64,000 nucleotides of DNA from Candidatus Saccharibacteria bacterium UBA5148. Its GTDB lineage: Bacteria > Patescibacteriota > Saccharimonadia > Saccharimonadales > UBA4665. Position numbers and translations under genes: made by a program. The stretch covers positions 62,910-126,909 of the forward strand of contig DHXU01000003.1 in NCBI GenBank assembly GCA_002413835.1, written 5' to 3'. Below the pieces are notes generated by a model. It made no database searches. It worked only from the letters and a program-made list of their open reading frames with translations, and was not told where the DNA came from. Each line of letters starts with the position of its first letter. Position 1 is the first letter of the stretch. Below are positions 24,713 to 33,220 of the stretch, piece by piece.

Positions 24713-25632
24713 CCCGTGACAGGGGTGGGGTAGGGCAGTCCGGCCTGTAGTGTCCAACCTGCCATGGGTGAAACTGCTACGCCGCGAGACCTCCAAGCAG
24801 TATCCGTTGAGTATACCGTTATGGTAGCGTGAAACTACGGCCGTGCAGGGAACCACTCTCCCTCTCTACCCTTATAGTTCGCTTTTTGTTCATATAAAAA
24901 CAACCAATAGAAAAAACCATACAAACATACATAAGCATCATAATGTCAAATAATGCAAGAGTAGGGGGTAAAAACAAGGGAAGGGCAGCAAAACGACATT
25001 TTGTCAAAAAAACAAATGTTTTCACGCAAAGCTGTGGAAAACTATACAAACGAAACAATCTAGTGTAATTGCAAACATCCTGGGCGCTAGAGGCCTCCGG
25101 ATCGAGTGGATCAAGCGCGGCATGAAGCCATGCCAGGCCGCTGCACGCCAAGGCCATAGGAGCGCTATGTGGCTGCAGGCGCGGTCTGGTGGCAATAGTA
25201 GTAGCTAGACTAAGTACGTAACTAAGTAATTTAATAATGCGTAATTGCTATCCTGCGGAAATCTACAGTGGAACTCCCCTACGGGGACTATGAGAAGTGG
25301 TATACTTTAACCTCTTTGATTACTATATTCATGTCGCAAAATATACATTGTGCGACATATAGTCACTATGTTTTGCTGGATAGTTTTAGCGCTGCCCCAG
25401 CCCTCACCAACTGCCAGATTTTTAAAAAATAATAATTTCATACCGCACTGCTATGTATGTTGCCCACTAAACTGCTTATGGCTGGCTGTGTTAGCTTTTT
25501 GAGCCTATGTGCACCAATTATGCCTTTTGGACCTTTGTTTGCTATTTGTACGTATTTTGAGCTAGCTACGAACAGCCCATTCGTGTTCGTATATTGTTCA
25601 CCATTCTCTCAAAATTATCGCAGAGTCAGTTC
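24713..25632. other. Gene-poor region with two structured-looking blocks
   Basis: No convincing gene in 920 nt. Block A (about 24727-24877) is closed by GGGTAG/CTACCC and contains ACTGCT...AGCAGT plus several small stems. Block B (about 25068-25195) is closed by ATTGC/GCAAT and contains GGCATG-AAGC-CATGCC and CATAG-GAGCG-CTATG. Between them is A-rich sequence. I could not match either block to RNase P, tmRNA, SRP RNA or a riboswitch. The right end holds an inverted repeat (separate entry). Confidence 0.4.
25331..25358. repeat. Inverted repeat ATGTCGCA-N12-TGCGACAT
   Basis: Perfect 8-bp arms separated by 12 nt in the gene-poor region. Arm spacing of about two helical turns fits a dimeric protein site; a hairpin is the alternative. 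Confidence 0.5.
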
Positions 25633-26202
25633 CTACTTGGGATCGTCGAGGTTCAGCATGTCATGTGCGTGTGCTTCTAAATACTTCTTTAGAATATCAG
25701 TCTGCGAGCAGTTTTTGGCGCTATATTCCAGTAAATCCAGTCCCTCGTCAATAGGAAGTGCAAGCATTTCATCAAGTTTACGCTCTTCTTCTTCGGTACG
25801 TACGATTGAAGCATCTGGGCCTTGCGTGCAATTTCTTGCAACAATAGAGGCTGCGAATTGGGTGATTATTTTCCGGACCTCGGCTATCCGCTCTAGTTTA
25901 CGAAGTGCGGCTTCATTTTCTATCTGTCGAGTTGTCGCATCTTTGGGCTTGTGACCAACGGCTGCTTGAAATTCGGCGACAAGTGACAGACCGAGTCCCT
26001 GCATTCTTTCGTCGTGTTGGGTTGTCTGACCGAGCTTCCCACGGTCAATATTACCTTCTATATAGGCTGTAACGGCTTCGCTGTGATCAAGCGGCTGTGC
26101 GTACATTGCAAGTGCGATTTCCGCTTCTGCCGCTGCATCATTGGCCTTGATAACGGCACGCGGTAAATCTTCCGAGATTCTGCACATTATTTCCGTATCC
26201 AC
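25633..26202 (-). CDS. Hypothetical protein, 189 aa
   Basis: Not recognised. A soluble, helix-rich, acidic protein with many Ala, Glu and Leu. The segment from about residue 85 to 125 (ENEAALRKLERIAEVRK) looks like a coiled coil. No signal peptide, membrane segment or metal motif. The start is uncertain: GTG at 26202 (used here) or ATG at 26187. Isolated between the gene-poor region and the sigma4/HARE gene, all on the minus strand. Confidence 0.6.
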   Translation of the reverse strand: MDTEIMCRISEDLPRAVIKANDAAAEAEIALAMYAQPLDHSEAVTAYIEGNIDRGKLGQTTQHDERMQGLGLSLVAEFQAAVGHKPKDATTRQIENEAALRKLERIAEVRKIITQFAASIVARNCTQGPDASIVRTEEEERKLDEMLALPIDEGLDLLEYSAKNCSQTDILKKYLEAHAHDMLNLDDPK

Positions 26203-26292
26203 GAGGTGTCTCGCGATGATGCAATCCTAGCGGCAAGCGGGCGAAAAATCTTCAGTAATGGCCATGTTATGTTTGCCTATGCCCTCTTAACC

Positions 26293-27345
26293 TTATTCAG
26301 CGAGGCTGTAGGTAGCCTTGGCGACGCGTTTGAACTGGCTCTTACCTTGCAGGTTGAGCAGGATGGTAGTTTCTTTGACGTAGCGGCTCTTCAGGACACG
26401 CTTAACGATTTCGTCGCGGTGCAACGGGCCACCTTCCTGTTTCAGGACGTCGCTGATGATATCAGAAACAGTTCCCTTCTCGTAACCCCATTCTTTGAGG
26501 GCGTAGATGCCGCGGCCGATCAGGACGAAGCGCTTGTCTTTGATGAGCTCGTTGTGGATGGCCTGGGTAGTAACATCCTTACGTTTGAACTCACTGTCTT
26601 TGATAGCACTGGCAATCTCGTTGAAGTGCATGTGCTTGCCGTGTTCTTTGAGGATGACGAAAATCTTGTCGCGGATGTTCTTCGGGTTGACCATTGGCCA
26701 CTTTATGAGGCCCCAGCGGCCGTTGAGGGTCGCGAGGTGCTTACTGATGCTCGCCAGTGATTCGGCCTGCTTGACGTCGCCTGTGCCGGTCGAGAGGCCA
26801 GCTGCAGTGGTGATCTCGCCTATCGTAGCCGGTTGACCAAGCTTCTTGATCGTATCGATCAGCTTCGTGACGTCAGCTTTGACGGCTGCTTCGTCGCGTG
26901 TCGCCTTGATGCCGACAGCGTGATGATAGTGGTCATCTTCGTTGATAACCACGAGTTCCGGGCATAGCTGAGCTAGGAATGCGATGCGGGCTTGCTGCAG
27001 TTTCGAAACGTCACTGCCGATTTTTTCTGTAAGTGTGCTGACACGGGCTATCTCACCGAGCTTGTGCAGGTGCTCCGTGAATTCGGTCTGGATATCAGGG
27101 ACACGCGGAACACTGCCCTGCTCTGCAGCGGACTTAAGTCTGTTTACAACTGATTTTTCAAGCTGACGAACTCGTTCACGGGTAATACCGAGCAATTCAC
27201 CGATCTGTTCAAGGGTCTCTTTACGGTCGAATAGACCGAATCTGCGTGACACGATTTCTCGTTCACGTTCGCGGTCTATAGTGCCCAAGATATCGTTGAT
27301 ACATTCCTCGGTATTGATGGAGGTCGTTGCGGTCTCTGTCGCCAT
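26293..27345 (-). CDS. Sigma-70 region 4-like/HARE-HTH DNA-binding protein
   Basis: A 350-aa putative transcription factor. The first 75 residues carry a sigma-70 region 4-like helix-turn-helix (LEQIGELLGITRERVRQLEKSV, about residues 45-66). The middle holds a winged-helix-like segment, and about 210-345 contains one or two HARE-HTH domains (MHFNEIASAIK and PLHRDEIVKRVL patterns). There are no sigma regions 2 or 3, so it cannot act as a full sigma factor. HARE-HTH links it to RNA polymerase delta-like proteins. An AGGA box precedes the ATG, and the promoter overlaps a palindrome, suggesting autoregulation. Confidence 0.75.
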   Translation of the reverse strand: MATETATTSINTEECINDILGTIDREREREIVSRRFGLFDRKETLEQIGELLGITRERVRQLEKSVVNRLKSAAEQGSVPRVPDIQTEFTEHLHKLGEIARVSTLTEKIGSDVSKLQQARIAFLAQLCPELVVINEDDHYHHAVGIKATRDEAAVKADVTKLIDTIKKLGQPATIGEITTAAGLSTGTGDVKQAESLASISKHLATLNGRWGLIKWPMVNPKNIRDKIFVILKEHGKHMHFNEIASAIKDSEFKRKDVTTQAIHNELIKDKRFVLIGRGIYALKEWGYEKGTVSDIISDVLKQEGGPLHRDEIVKRVLKSRYVKETTILLNLQGKSQFKRVAKATYSLAE

Positions 27346-27383
27346 CGTTCAATTCCTATCTGTTAATACAGTCATTAATGATA

Positions 27384-27419
27384 ACTATAACACCTAAGTA
27401 TTCTGAAGTCAAATACTTA
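27384..27419 (-). promoter_or_regulatory. Promoter and operator of the sigma4/HARE gene
   Basis: On the minus strand TTGACT (27407-27412), 17-nt spacer, TATAGT (27384-27389). The -35 lies inside TAAGTATT-N9-AATACTTA (27395-27419), a perfect 8-bp inverted repeat. Autorepression by the encoded protein is a natural hypothesis. Confidence 0.65.
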
Positions 27420-27511
27420 TTGGTCTACGCATATTGTAGCACGTAGTCGACGTTAATGCCTATGTTATGTTGTAAAAAAGTAATTATACAATGCCCACCT
27501 CTATAATGCAA

Positions 27512-27532
27512 GTTTCCCCTTCGGTGGGGAAC
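27512..27532. terminator. Hairpin downstream of the 62-aa ORF
   Basis: GTTTCCCC-TTCGGT-GGGGAAC, a stable stem with a UUCG-type loop, 12 nt past the minus-strand stop codon. No clear U-tract, so terminator function is tentative. Confidence 0.4.
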
Positions 27533-27544
27533 ATCAAAATCGCA

Positions 27545-27733
27545 TTATTTTGTGTCTATGTTCCGTGGTTTTCTAGTCGGTTTCAGGGCTATTTCCGGCC
27601 ATGTATCGCCCGAAACGGCGTACTCTGGAGCCTTCGTAACTATTGTCTGACACATGGTCTCAATAATCCGCTTCAGGTCGTTCTGCTGCTGCGGGTAAGC
27701 GGTACTGAGCTCTGCAGCTCGGAGTTCTGACAT
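27545..27733 (-). CDS. Hypothetical small protein, 62 aa
   Basis: Not recognised. The peptide looks protein-like (LKRIIETMCQTIVTK helix around residues 21-35, Pro-rich C-terminus). It follows the 240-aa gene on the same strand after 42 nt and has a hairpin behind it, fitting the end of a small operon. No good ribosome binding site or promoter, so moderate doubt remains. Confidence 0.42.
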   Translation of the reverse strand: MSELRAAELSTAYPQQQNDLKRIIETMCQTIVTKAPEYAVSGDTWPEIALKPTRKPRNIDTK

Positions 27734-27775
27734 ATCGCCTGCAGCGCTTATCTACAGCCATAATGTCCGGGTGTG

Positions 27776-28498
27776 TCATGTGTTCATTATCCTTTGACCA
27801 AATAGTACTGCTTGCCACAGCATGTGTGCGCGTTTGTCGGTTCGCCTGACAACATCGCGTGAATTCGAATTCAATCCCAGAATGACTGCCCGGCTGAAGA
27901 ACGTAGCCATCAGACTGTCTACGTCGGGTTCCTGAGGCTCCGGTACGATGACGCCTATGTAGTCCCGGCGTAATGTCTTCGGGGCGATATGTTTCATCAT
28001 TCGCGACAGGTGGCTCTCCTGTGCGACGATTGCTACCGGACGGTTGTCCTGCCAACCGAAGTGACCGCCTAGTTCGGAGCAGACGAAATTCGTGACAGTA
28101 TCAATCGAATTCATCTCAGGCGAGATGTGCTCCTGATAGACGCCACGTTTACGTAGCAGCAGGCTGCCCGAGTAGGCTTCCGGATTACCATGGTATATAT
28201 TATATGATCCGGTTTCCTCGTCGAACAATACAACTTCCAAGCCGTTACTGTCTCCGGGCGTCGCATAGCCGCTCGGGACGACGTTGCCGTAGTCTACGTC
28301 CGGATCGATGCCTGCAGTAATGCCAGGATGTAAGGCGAAATATAGCTTTGCCGCTAGCTCGTTGCGGTCGATGCTGTGCAGGCTTAGGCCTTCGCCTGTT
28401 TCGTCCCTACCCCGCCCCGGTATCAGAATATGAGCCGTTTCTGATAGAGCAATATTGCTAGGTCCAGGCAGTTGTTTGAAATCCTCAAGATTTATCAT
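27776..28498 (-). CDS. Hypothetical protein, 240 aa
   Basis: Not recognised. A soluble, acidic alpha/beta protein. The central part has a beta-rich stretch (GLEVVLFDEETGSYNIYHGN, about residues 85-104). The C-terminal third is helical with SHLSRMMKHIAPK and RAHMLWQAVLFGQRI. I use the ATG at 28498 because TATAAT sits 6 nt upstream (leaderless); the frame is open a few codons further. It may form an operon with the following 62-aa ORF. Confidence 0.72.
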   Translation of the reverse strand: MINLEDFKQLPGPSNIALSETAHILIPGRGRDETGEGLSLHSIDRNELAAKLYFALHPGITAGIDPDVDYGNVVPSGYATPGDSNGLEVVLFDEETGSYNIYHGNPEAYSGSLLLRKRGVYQEHISPEMNSIDTVTNFVCSELGGHFGWQDNRPVAIVAQESHLSRMMKHIAPKTLRRDYIGVIVPEPQEPDVDSLMATFFSRAVILGLNSNSRDVVRRTDKRAHMLWQAVLFGQRIMNT

Positions 28499-28504
28499 GT
28501 TCTG

Positions 28505-28510
28505 ATTATA
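28505..28510 (-). promoter_or_regulatory. -10 box of the 240-aa gene
   Basis: TATAAT on the minus strand, 6 nt before the ATG at 28498; leaderless pattern. Confidence 0.6.
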
Positions 28511-28583
28511 ACACAAAAACACATAAAAACAAATAAGGTTGTCTTCGGTAGCGCCACTGAAAAAGCCTGGTTTTTATTGCTGT

Positions 28584-30923
28584 TTATCTTTTGGCTGCAA
28601 CGCGGCGGCCGCGGAAGGGTTTCTTGGTGTTCGAGACAGCGGCCAGCAGGTCTTTGCATTCGATTTCTGTCAGTTTAGCTGGTTCCTTGTCCTTGGGAAT
28701 CTTGGCGTTTTTCTTGCCGTCGGTGATGTACGGGCCGTAGCGACCATTCAGCACCTGGATACCGCCTGGGAATTCCTGGATGAATTTCTCAGCGTCCTTC
28801 TTCTGCTTCTCAGCGTAGAGCTCGCGGGCTTCGGCTTCGGTGATGGTATGCGGATCGAGTGGCTTGATAGACACGAAGGCCTTGCCTATCTGAATGTACG
28901 GGCCAAAGCGGCCGATGTTGGCCTTGATGGTCTCGCCATCAGGAGTGGTACCGACGGTACGCGGCAGCTTGAACATCTCCAGAGCTTGCTCTAGGGTAAC
29001 ATTCTCTATCTTGACGCCGGCCGGCATTGGAGCGAATAGTGGTTTGTTGGCTGGATCCTTATCTTCTTTGTCCGGATTACCGAGCTGCAACATCGGGCCG
29101 AAGCGGCCGAAGCGGGCCAGAATCGGCTTGCCGGACTTGGGGTCGATGCCGACTTCCCTGGCCTGGGCGACGGAGGCGCGGTCGATGCCACCGGATTCGG
29201 TGATCAGTTGGTGAAACGGCTTGTAGAATTCATCGAGCATTTTGTTGCGCTGCAGGCTGCCATCGGCAATCTGGTCGAACTCGCCTTCGACGTTGGCAGT
29301 AAAGCCGTAGTCGACAACCTGGTCAAAGTGATTAGTTAGAAAGTCGCTGACAACTTGGCCACTGGCTGTCGGGACCAATTTACCTCTGTCGGAGCCGGTC
29401 TTCTCCTGGACGACTTCCCTGTCGACCTGTGAGCTGTCCAGTGTTAGCTGGATGACATCTCGCGGTGTCCCTTCGCCTTCGCCCTTGACGGCGTAGCCAC
29501 GGACCTGGACGGTGTTAATAATCGTGGCGTAGGTGCTCGGGCGGCCGATGCCGAGTTCTTCGAGCTTCTTGACCAGGCTACCTTCGGTGTAACGGGCTGG
29601 CGGCCGGGCAAATACCTGGCGGGCGCTGGCTTCACGCAGATCGAGGCTATCGCCGCTGGAAACGGCCGGTAATATGTCGGCGTCCTTGGTGCTGCCACCG
29701 TAGACTTTCAGGAAACCGTCGAAGATGATGACTTCGCCCTTTGCTTCGAAGGCCAGCTTACCAGTCGAGATGTTGATAGTGACGGTCGTCTTCTCAAGCT
29801 TAGCTGGAGCCATCTGGCTAGCCAGGGTGCGGCGACGGATCAGGTCATAAAGTTTCTGGTCGTATTCGTTGCTGCTGCCACGCTCGGTGCTGGCGTCGGT
29901 CGGACGGATAGCTTCGTGGGCTTCCTGGGCGCTGGCGGACTTCGTCTTGAAGGTCCGGACTTGGTGATACTGGTCGCCGAAGGCCCGCTTGATGTAGTCG
30001 CCCATCTGAGCCAGTGCCTGGCCGCTCAGGTTGACGGAGTCGGTACGCATGTAGGTGATTTTACCTTCCTGGTACAGCTTTTGGGCACTGGACATCGTGG
30101 CGCGGGCACCGAAGCCGAGGCGGCTGTTGGCTTCCTGCTGTAGTGAGCTGGTGGTGAACGGGGGCCCAGGATTGCGGGTACTGGGGCTAGTAACGACGCT
30201 GCCGACGCTAAAGCTGGCGCCGATCAGGCTTTCCAGGAACTTCTGAGCTTCAGCTTCGGTCTTGAACTTTTGTGGCAGTTCGGCCTTCATGTCTTGTCCG
30301 CCGGAGAGATCTGTGACTTTGAATAAGGCAATGACTTTGAACGTGAATGATCCTTCGAATGAATCAATCTCGCGCTCCCGCTCCACGAGTAAGCGGACGG
30401 CTGGCGACTGGACGCGGCCGGCAGACTTGCCGCCGGGCACCTTCTGCCAGACGACTGGTGATAGTTCGAAACCGACCAGGCGGTCGAGGATCTGACGAGC
30501 CTGCTGGGCCTGCACCAGATTCATATCGACGGTACGCGGGTTCTTGACGGCCTCTTCGATGGCACTCTTGGTAATCTCGTGGAAGACGATGCGCTTGGTG
30601 CTACCAGGGTCGAGCTTCAGGACTTCGCAGAGATGCCAGGCAATCGCCTCGCCTTCGCGGTCTTCATCGGTTGCCAGCCAGACGTCCTGGCTGTCTTTGA
30701 CGGCCTTCTTGAGCTCGGTGATGACCTTTTTCTTGTCCGGGTCTACTTCATAGACGGTTTTGAAGCCATCTTTGGTATCGATCGGTGCTGCGCCGTCCTT
30801 GGTCTTTTTGGCAATACTACGGATATGCCCGACGCTGGATAGCACGGTAAAATCTTTGCCAAGGTATTTTTCAATTGTTTTGGCCTTAGCTGGGCTTTCA
30901 ACGATGACGAGGTTTTTACTCAT
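28584..30923 (-). CDS. topA: DNA topoisomerase I
   Basis: Relaxes negative supercoils. The 779-aa protein starts with the TOPRIM domain (KNLVIVESPAKAKTIEKYLG, then LATDEDREGEAIAWHL). The active-site Tyr is in GKITYMRTDS (Y291). The C-terminus has three repeated GRFGP/GRYGP segments of the topoisomerase C-terminal repeat type in place of zinc fingers, and a basic tail. Full length. No ribosome binding site is visible before the ATG. Monocistronic on the minus strand. Confidence 0.95.
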   Translation of the reverse strand: MSKNLVIVESPAKAKTIEKYLGKDFTVLSSVGHIRSIAKKTKDGAAPIDTKDGFKTVYEVDPDKKKVITELKKAVKDSQDVWLATDEDREGEAIAWHLCEVLKLDPGSTKRIVFHEITKSAIEEAVKNPRTVDMNLVQAQQARQILDRLVGFELSPVVWQKVPGGKSAGRVQSPAVRLLVEREREIDSFEGSFTFKVIALFKVTDLSGGQDMKAELPQKFKTEAEAQKFLESLIGASFSVGSVVTSPSTRNPGPPFTTSSLQQEANSRLGFGARATMSSAQKLYQEGKITYMRTDSVNLSGQALAQMGDYIKRAFGDQYHQVRTFKTKSASAQEAHEAIRPTDASTERGSSNEYDQKLYDLIRRRTLASQMAPAKLEKTTVTINISTGKLAFEAKGEVIIFDGFLKVYGGSTKDADILPAVSSGDSLDLREASARQVFARPPARYTEGSLVKKLEELGIGRPSTYATIINTVQVRGYAVKGEGEGTPRDVIQLTLDSSQVDREVVQEKTGSDRGKLVPTASGQVVSDFLTNHFDQVVDYGFTANVEGEFDQIADGSLQRNKMLDEFYKPFHQLITESGGIDRASVAQAREVGIDPKSGKPILARFGRFGPMLQLGNPDKEDKDPANKPLFAPMPAGVKIENVTLEQALEMFKLPRTVGTTPDGETIKANIGRFGPYIQIGKAFVSIKPLDPHTITEAEARELYAEKQKKDAEKFIQEFPGGIQVLNGRYGPYITDGKKNAKIPKDKEPAKLTEIECKDLLAAVSNTKKPFRGRRVAAKR

Positions 30924-31146
30924 GGGTCGCCTGTTCTGAATTAGTCATATATATAGTGTGGTGCAAAGTCATGTTGTCTTAGTATACGTGGTTGTGCCGT
31001 AAATCTTAAGCTTATGGCCGCTGAAAGACATAAATGCATAGCATACAGAAGACTTGCCGTTATGCCAAATGATTTTTAAAATAGCTGTTGCATAATAAGT
31101 AACATGAAGACTATAATTTTAACTATAAGAATTTTCACACAAGTTC

Positions 31147-31175
31147 TTGACAATGTTTCCAATTCGGAGTAAAAC
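31147..31175 (+). promoter_or_regulatory. Promoter of the 82-aa gene
   Basis: TTGACA (31147-31152), 17-nt spacer, TAAAAC (31170-31175). The expected start near 31182 gives a leader of about 108 nt containing a terminator-like hairpin. Confidence 0.7.
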
Positions 31176-31198
31176 ATTAATTGTATTTATTAATTAGG

Positions 31199-31258
31199 CA
31201 AGCCGCTTTACGATACAAGCCGCTACCTGTTGTACGAACAGCTCGCGGCTTTTTATTT
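31199..31258 (+). terminator. Attenuator-like leader with alternative hairpins
   Basis: CAAGCCGCT occurs twice (31199-31207 and 31216-31224), while a single complement GCGGCTT (31246-31252) is followed by TTTATTTT. Pairing with the second copy, plus inner CTGTT/AACAG, forms an intrinsic terminator. Pairing with the first copy would give a different fold. It sits between the promoter and the ribosome binding site of the next gene, the position of an attenuator or riboswitch expression platform. Confidence 0.65.
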
Positions 31259-31289
31259 TGTAAAGAACGTCTGCAAAGGAGAAAATTAG

Positions 31290-31538
31290 TTGAACACTAT
31301 TGAACAAAGATGGCAAGATTACAATCTTGGAATATATGGTTCACGCATTGCTTTGATGCCAGCCAGTTCACTTGCCCTACGAGGTGTTGATGTGCAGCTT
31401 CAAGAGGCGTCTGTCGCTCCTGGTGCTGTAACGGCTCCAGTAGTCACAGTAGAAAAAAGCGCTGATTTCCAGCGTGCTCAGCAGAACGACGCTCCACTTA
31501 TGGTAGTGCTCGGTGGCGCTGCTATCGAAGTTGTCTAA
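31290..31538 (+). CDS. Hypothetical protein, 82 aa, attenuator-controlled
   Basis: Not recognised. The small protein has a polar N-terminus and a hydrophobic, Val/Ala-rich C-terminus (MVVLGGAAIEVV). I accept the TTG start because an AAAGGAG box lies 8 nt upstream (31275-31281). Its own near-consensus promoter, a leader with a terminator-type hairpin and a strong terminator behind it make it an isolated, regulated unit. The regulatory setting suggests a real gene although the product has no recognisable domain. Confidence 0.65.
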   Translation: MNTIEQRWQDYNLGIYGSRIALMPASSLALRGVDVQLQEASVAPGAVTAPVVTVEKSADFQRAQQNDAPLMVVLGGAAIEVV

Positions 31539-31553
31539 TATACACTGACCGCT

Positions 31554-31589
31554 CATATAAAACAGCCCCTTCCGGGGCTGTTTTATATG
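31554..31589. terminator. Bidirectional terminator
   Basis: Perfect 16-bp stem CATATAAAACAGCCCC / GGGGCTGTTTTATATG with a TTCC loop. It terminates the 82-aa gene on the plus strand and the 55-aa membrane gene on the minus strand, whose stop codon lies inside the right arm. Confidence 0.92.
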
Positions 31590-31750
31590 AGATTGTCCAA
31601 CTTGATGCCGAGCCAGATGCCGGCCAGCGAGCCGACGGCTCCCAGGATGATGCTCCAGGCGCCCAACATATTACCATGGTCGAGCAGTGATCCGATGCCG
31701 CCACCGACGATGCCGCCGATGGTGATGCCGATCCATATCATGAGTTTCAT
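31583..31750 (-). CDS. Small membrane protein, 55 aa, glycine-zipper type
   Basis: MKLMIWIGITIGGIVGGGIGSL begins a first transmembrane helix with GxxxG repeats, and a second helix follows (about residues 29-50, ILGAVGSLAGIWLGI). I chose the ATG at 31750 because TGCTACACT, an extended -10 box, ends 6 nt upstream; the longer frame starts inside promoter sequence. The stop codon is inside the shared bidirectional terminator. Function unknown; glycine-zipper proteins can oligomerise in membranes. Confidence 0.72.
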   Translation of the reverse strand: MKLMIWIGITIGGIVGGGIGSLLDHGNMLGAWSIILGAVGSLAGIWLGIKLDNLI

Positions 31751-31756
31751 AAGTTC

Positions 31757-31765
31757 AGTGTAGCA
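31757..31765 (-). promoter_or_regulatory. Extended -10 promoter of the 55-aa gene
   Basis: TGCTACACT on the minus strand, 6 nt before the ATG at 31750. Confidence 0.6.
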
Positions 31766-31814
31766 TAACCGTAATTCTGAGCAGGCATAGCCGTCCGTAC
31801 CCACATAGCCGACA

Positions 31815-32258
31815 CTACCGGGTCAGTATTTCACCGAAAGGCAGCCGTATACCCTTGTATTCCCCTGGCAATATTGGCAAAGCTAACAGACCCAGTTCCC
31901 GTTCAATCGGTTCGCGGCTGGCGTCCCATGTATCGCGGCCCTACTCCGTCAGGCCGAATGATACTGTCCCTCTGTCAATCTTCAATGTCCGGATATTGGG
32001 ACGGCTGACAACTCCGTGGATAAAGCCCTGTAAGGCGGGATCGTATGGCAACGGCGGCTCCACAAACTCGACGCCACTTGTCAGAGCGAGGAATCTGGCT
32101 CGGCGGATGACGTCGCTGTTATACGGTGGGTTGGCGAGGGTTACGCCAACGCCGTAGTCTACACGGGGCATCAGACAGCCCGGGACAGCGTGTGCCGTCA
32201 TGTCGAAGATTTTCGTCTGCACAACGGGCTTCTCGACCGGCTGCTCAATATGCTTCAT
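31815..32258 (-). pseudogene. Unknown gene interrupted by an in-frame TAG
   Basis: From the ATG at 32258 the frame codes 105 residues and meets TAG at 31941-31943. Past it the same frame stays open for 41 more protein-like codons (GRDTWDASREPIEREL, then LLALPILPGEYKGIRLPFG) to a second TAG at 31815. The two parts read as one protein of about 147 aa, with Pro, Gly and charged residues spread as in a folded domain. A nonsense mutation, a sequencing error or read-through are the options. TGCTATTAT ends 6 nt before the ATG, so the gene is still promoter-linked. The family is not recognised. Confidence 0.6.
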
Positions 32259-32264
32259 CAAAAA

Positions 32265-32273
32265 ATAATAGCA
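32265..32273 (-). promoter_or_regulatory. Extended -10 promoter of the interrupted gene
   Basis: TGCTATTAT on the minus strand, 6 nt before the ATG at 32258, just behind the dprA stop. Confidence 0.55.
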
Positions 32274-32277
32274 TATC

Positions 32278-33165
32278 TTAGTGCAGGCTCCATTGATTGG
32301 CGCCGAGCGCTTTGACTTTGCCTGTCAGCTCCATCATGGTCAGGGCCTGGTTGAACTCCGAGGTTGATAGCGACGAACTCGTCAGTAATTGATTGCCATC
32401 ATGGATATCCCGGGATAGCAGGTCGAGAATGAGTTGCTCATGAGCACTACCACCCCTGATAGACGGCCGTGCCGGCTGCGACTTCATGCCGAGGGCTTCC
32501 AGGACATCTTGCGGCGACGTAGCTGGCGCCGCTCCGACTTTGAGTAAATTGTTCGTCCCGGCCGATGTCGGACTGCTGATATTGCCGGGTATCGCCAGAA
32601 CGTCCTTGCCCTGCTCCAGCGCAAAGCGGGCGGTGTGCATCGTCCCGCTATTGATGGCGGCCTCCGTGATGAGCAAGGCATTGCTCATACCGCTGACGAT
32701 GCGGTTGCGTTCGATAAACTGATTTTTCCAGGCGATTTCCGACCCGGCCGGATATTCGGTGATCAGCGCCCCGCCCTGCTCAACAATACGCCGTGCCAGA
32801 CTAGTGTGAGCCGTAGGATAAATCTTTTGCAGCGAGCTGGGTAATACGGCTATAGTCAGGCCGCCGGCGTCCAGCGCCGCCTGATGGGCCACTGCATCGA
32901 CCCCGTAGGCCAGCCCACTGACGATGACAATCCCCTGCCTCGCCAGCTCACCGGCAAACTGCGCCGTCACGGCCTTACCGTACGGTGATATCTTACGGCT
33001 GCCGACGATCGCCACCCGCGGCCGGCTCAGCAGATCTTCCAGATTATCACTGCAGACATACAGCGTTGTGACGGCCGGCATAATTCCCTCAAAGACCGGT
33101 GCGAACACCGACCCTTCAAGCGTAAGCGTATTGACATCCATCCCGATTATTTCCCTCGTTGTCAT
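32278..33165 (-). CDS. dprA: DNA-processing protein DprA
   Basis: Loads RecA on incoming single-stranded DNA during natural transformation. The 295-aa protein has the Rossmann-like DNA_processg_A domain with VAIVGSRKISPYG (about residues 51-63), VSGLAYGVDAVAHQAAL (about 82-98) and the FIERNRIVSGMS loop. The C-terminus (about 240-295) is a DprA winged helix. The N-terminal SAM-like domain found in many homologues is missing. Its presence supports DNA uptake in this organism. A large inverted-repeat element lies directly upstream. Confidence 0.93.
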   Translation of the reverse strand: MTTREIIGMDVNTLTLEGSVFAPVFEGIMPAVTTLYVCSDNLEDLLSRPRVAIVGSRKISPYGKAVTAQFAGELARQGIVIVSGLAYGVDAVAHQAALDAGGLTIAVLPSSLQKIYPTAHTSLARRIVEQGGALITEYPAGSEIAWKNQFIERNRIVSGMSNALLITEAAINSGTMHTARFALEQGKDVLAIPGNISSPTSAGTNNLLKVGAAPATSPQDVLEALGMKSQPARPSIRGGSAHEQLILDLLSRDIHDGNQLLTSSSLSTSEFNQALTMMELTGKVKALGANQWSLH

Positions 33166-33220
33166 TACTATCTAAAATCCTACTTTTGGCCGATGAAGTC
33201 AACCGGATTTATATGCAGTA

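Noticed and set aside
24819..25157. 112-aa minus-strand frame with Cys and Phe clusters
   Set aside because: No start signal and runs through two structured-looking blocks; looks like chance.
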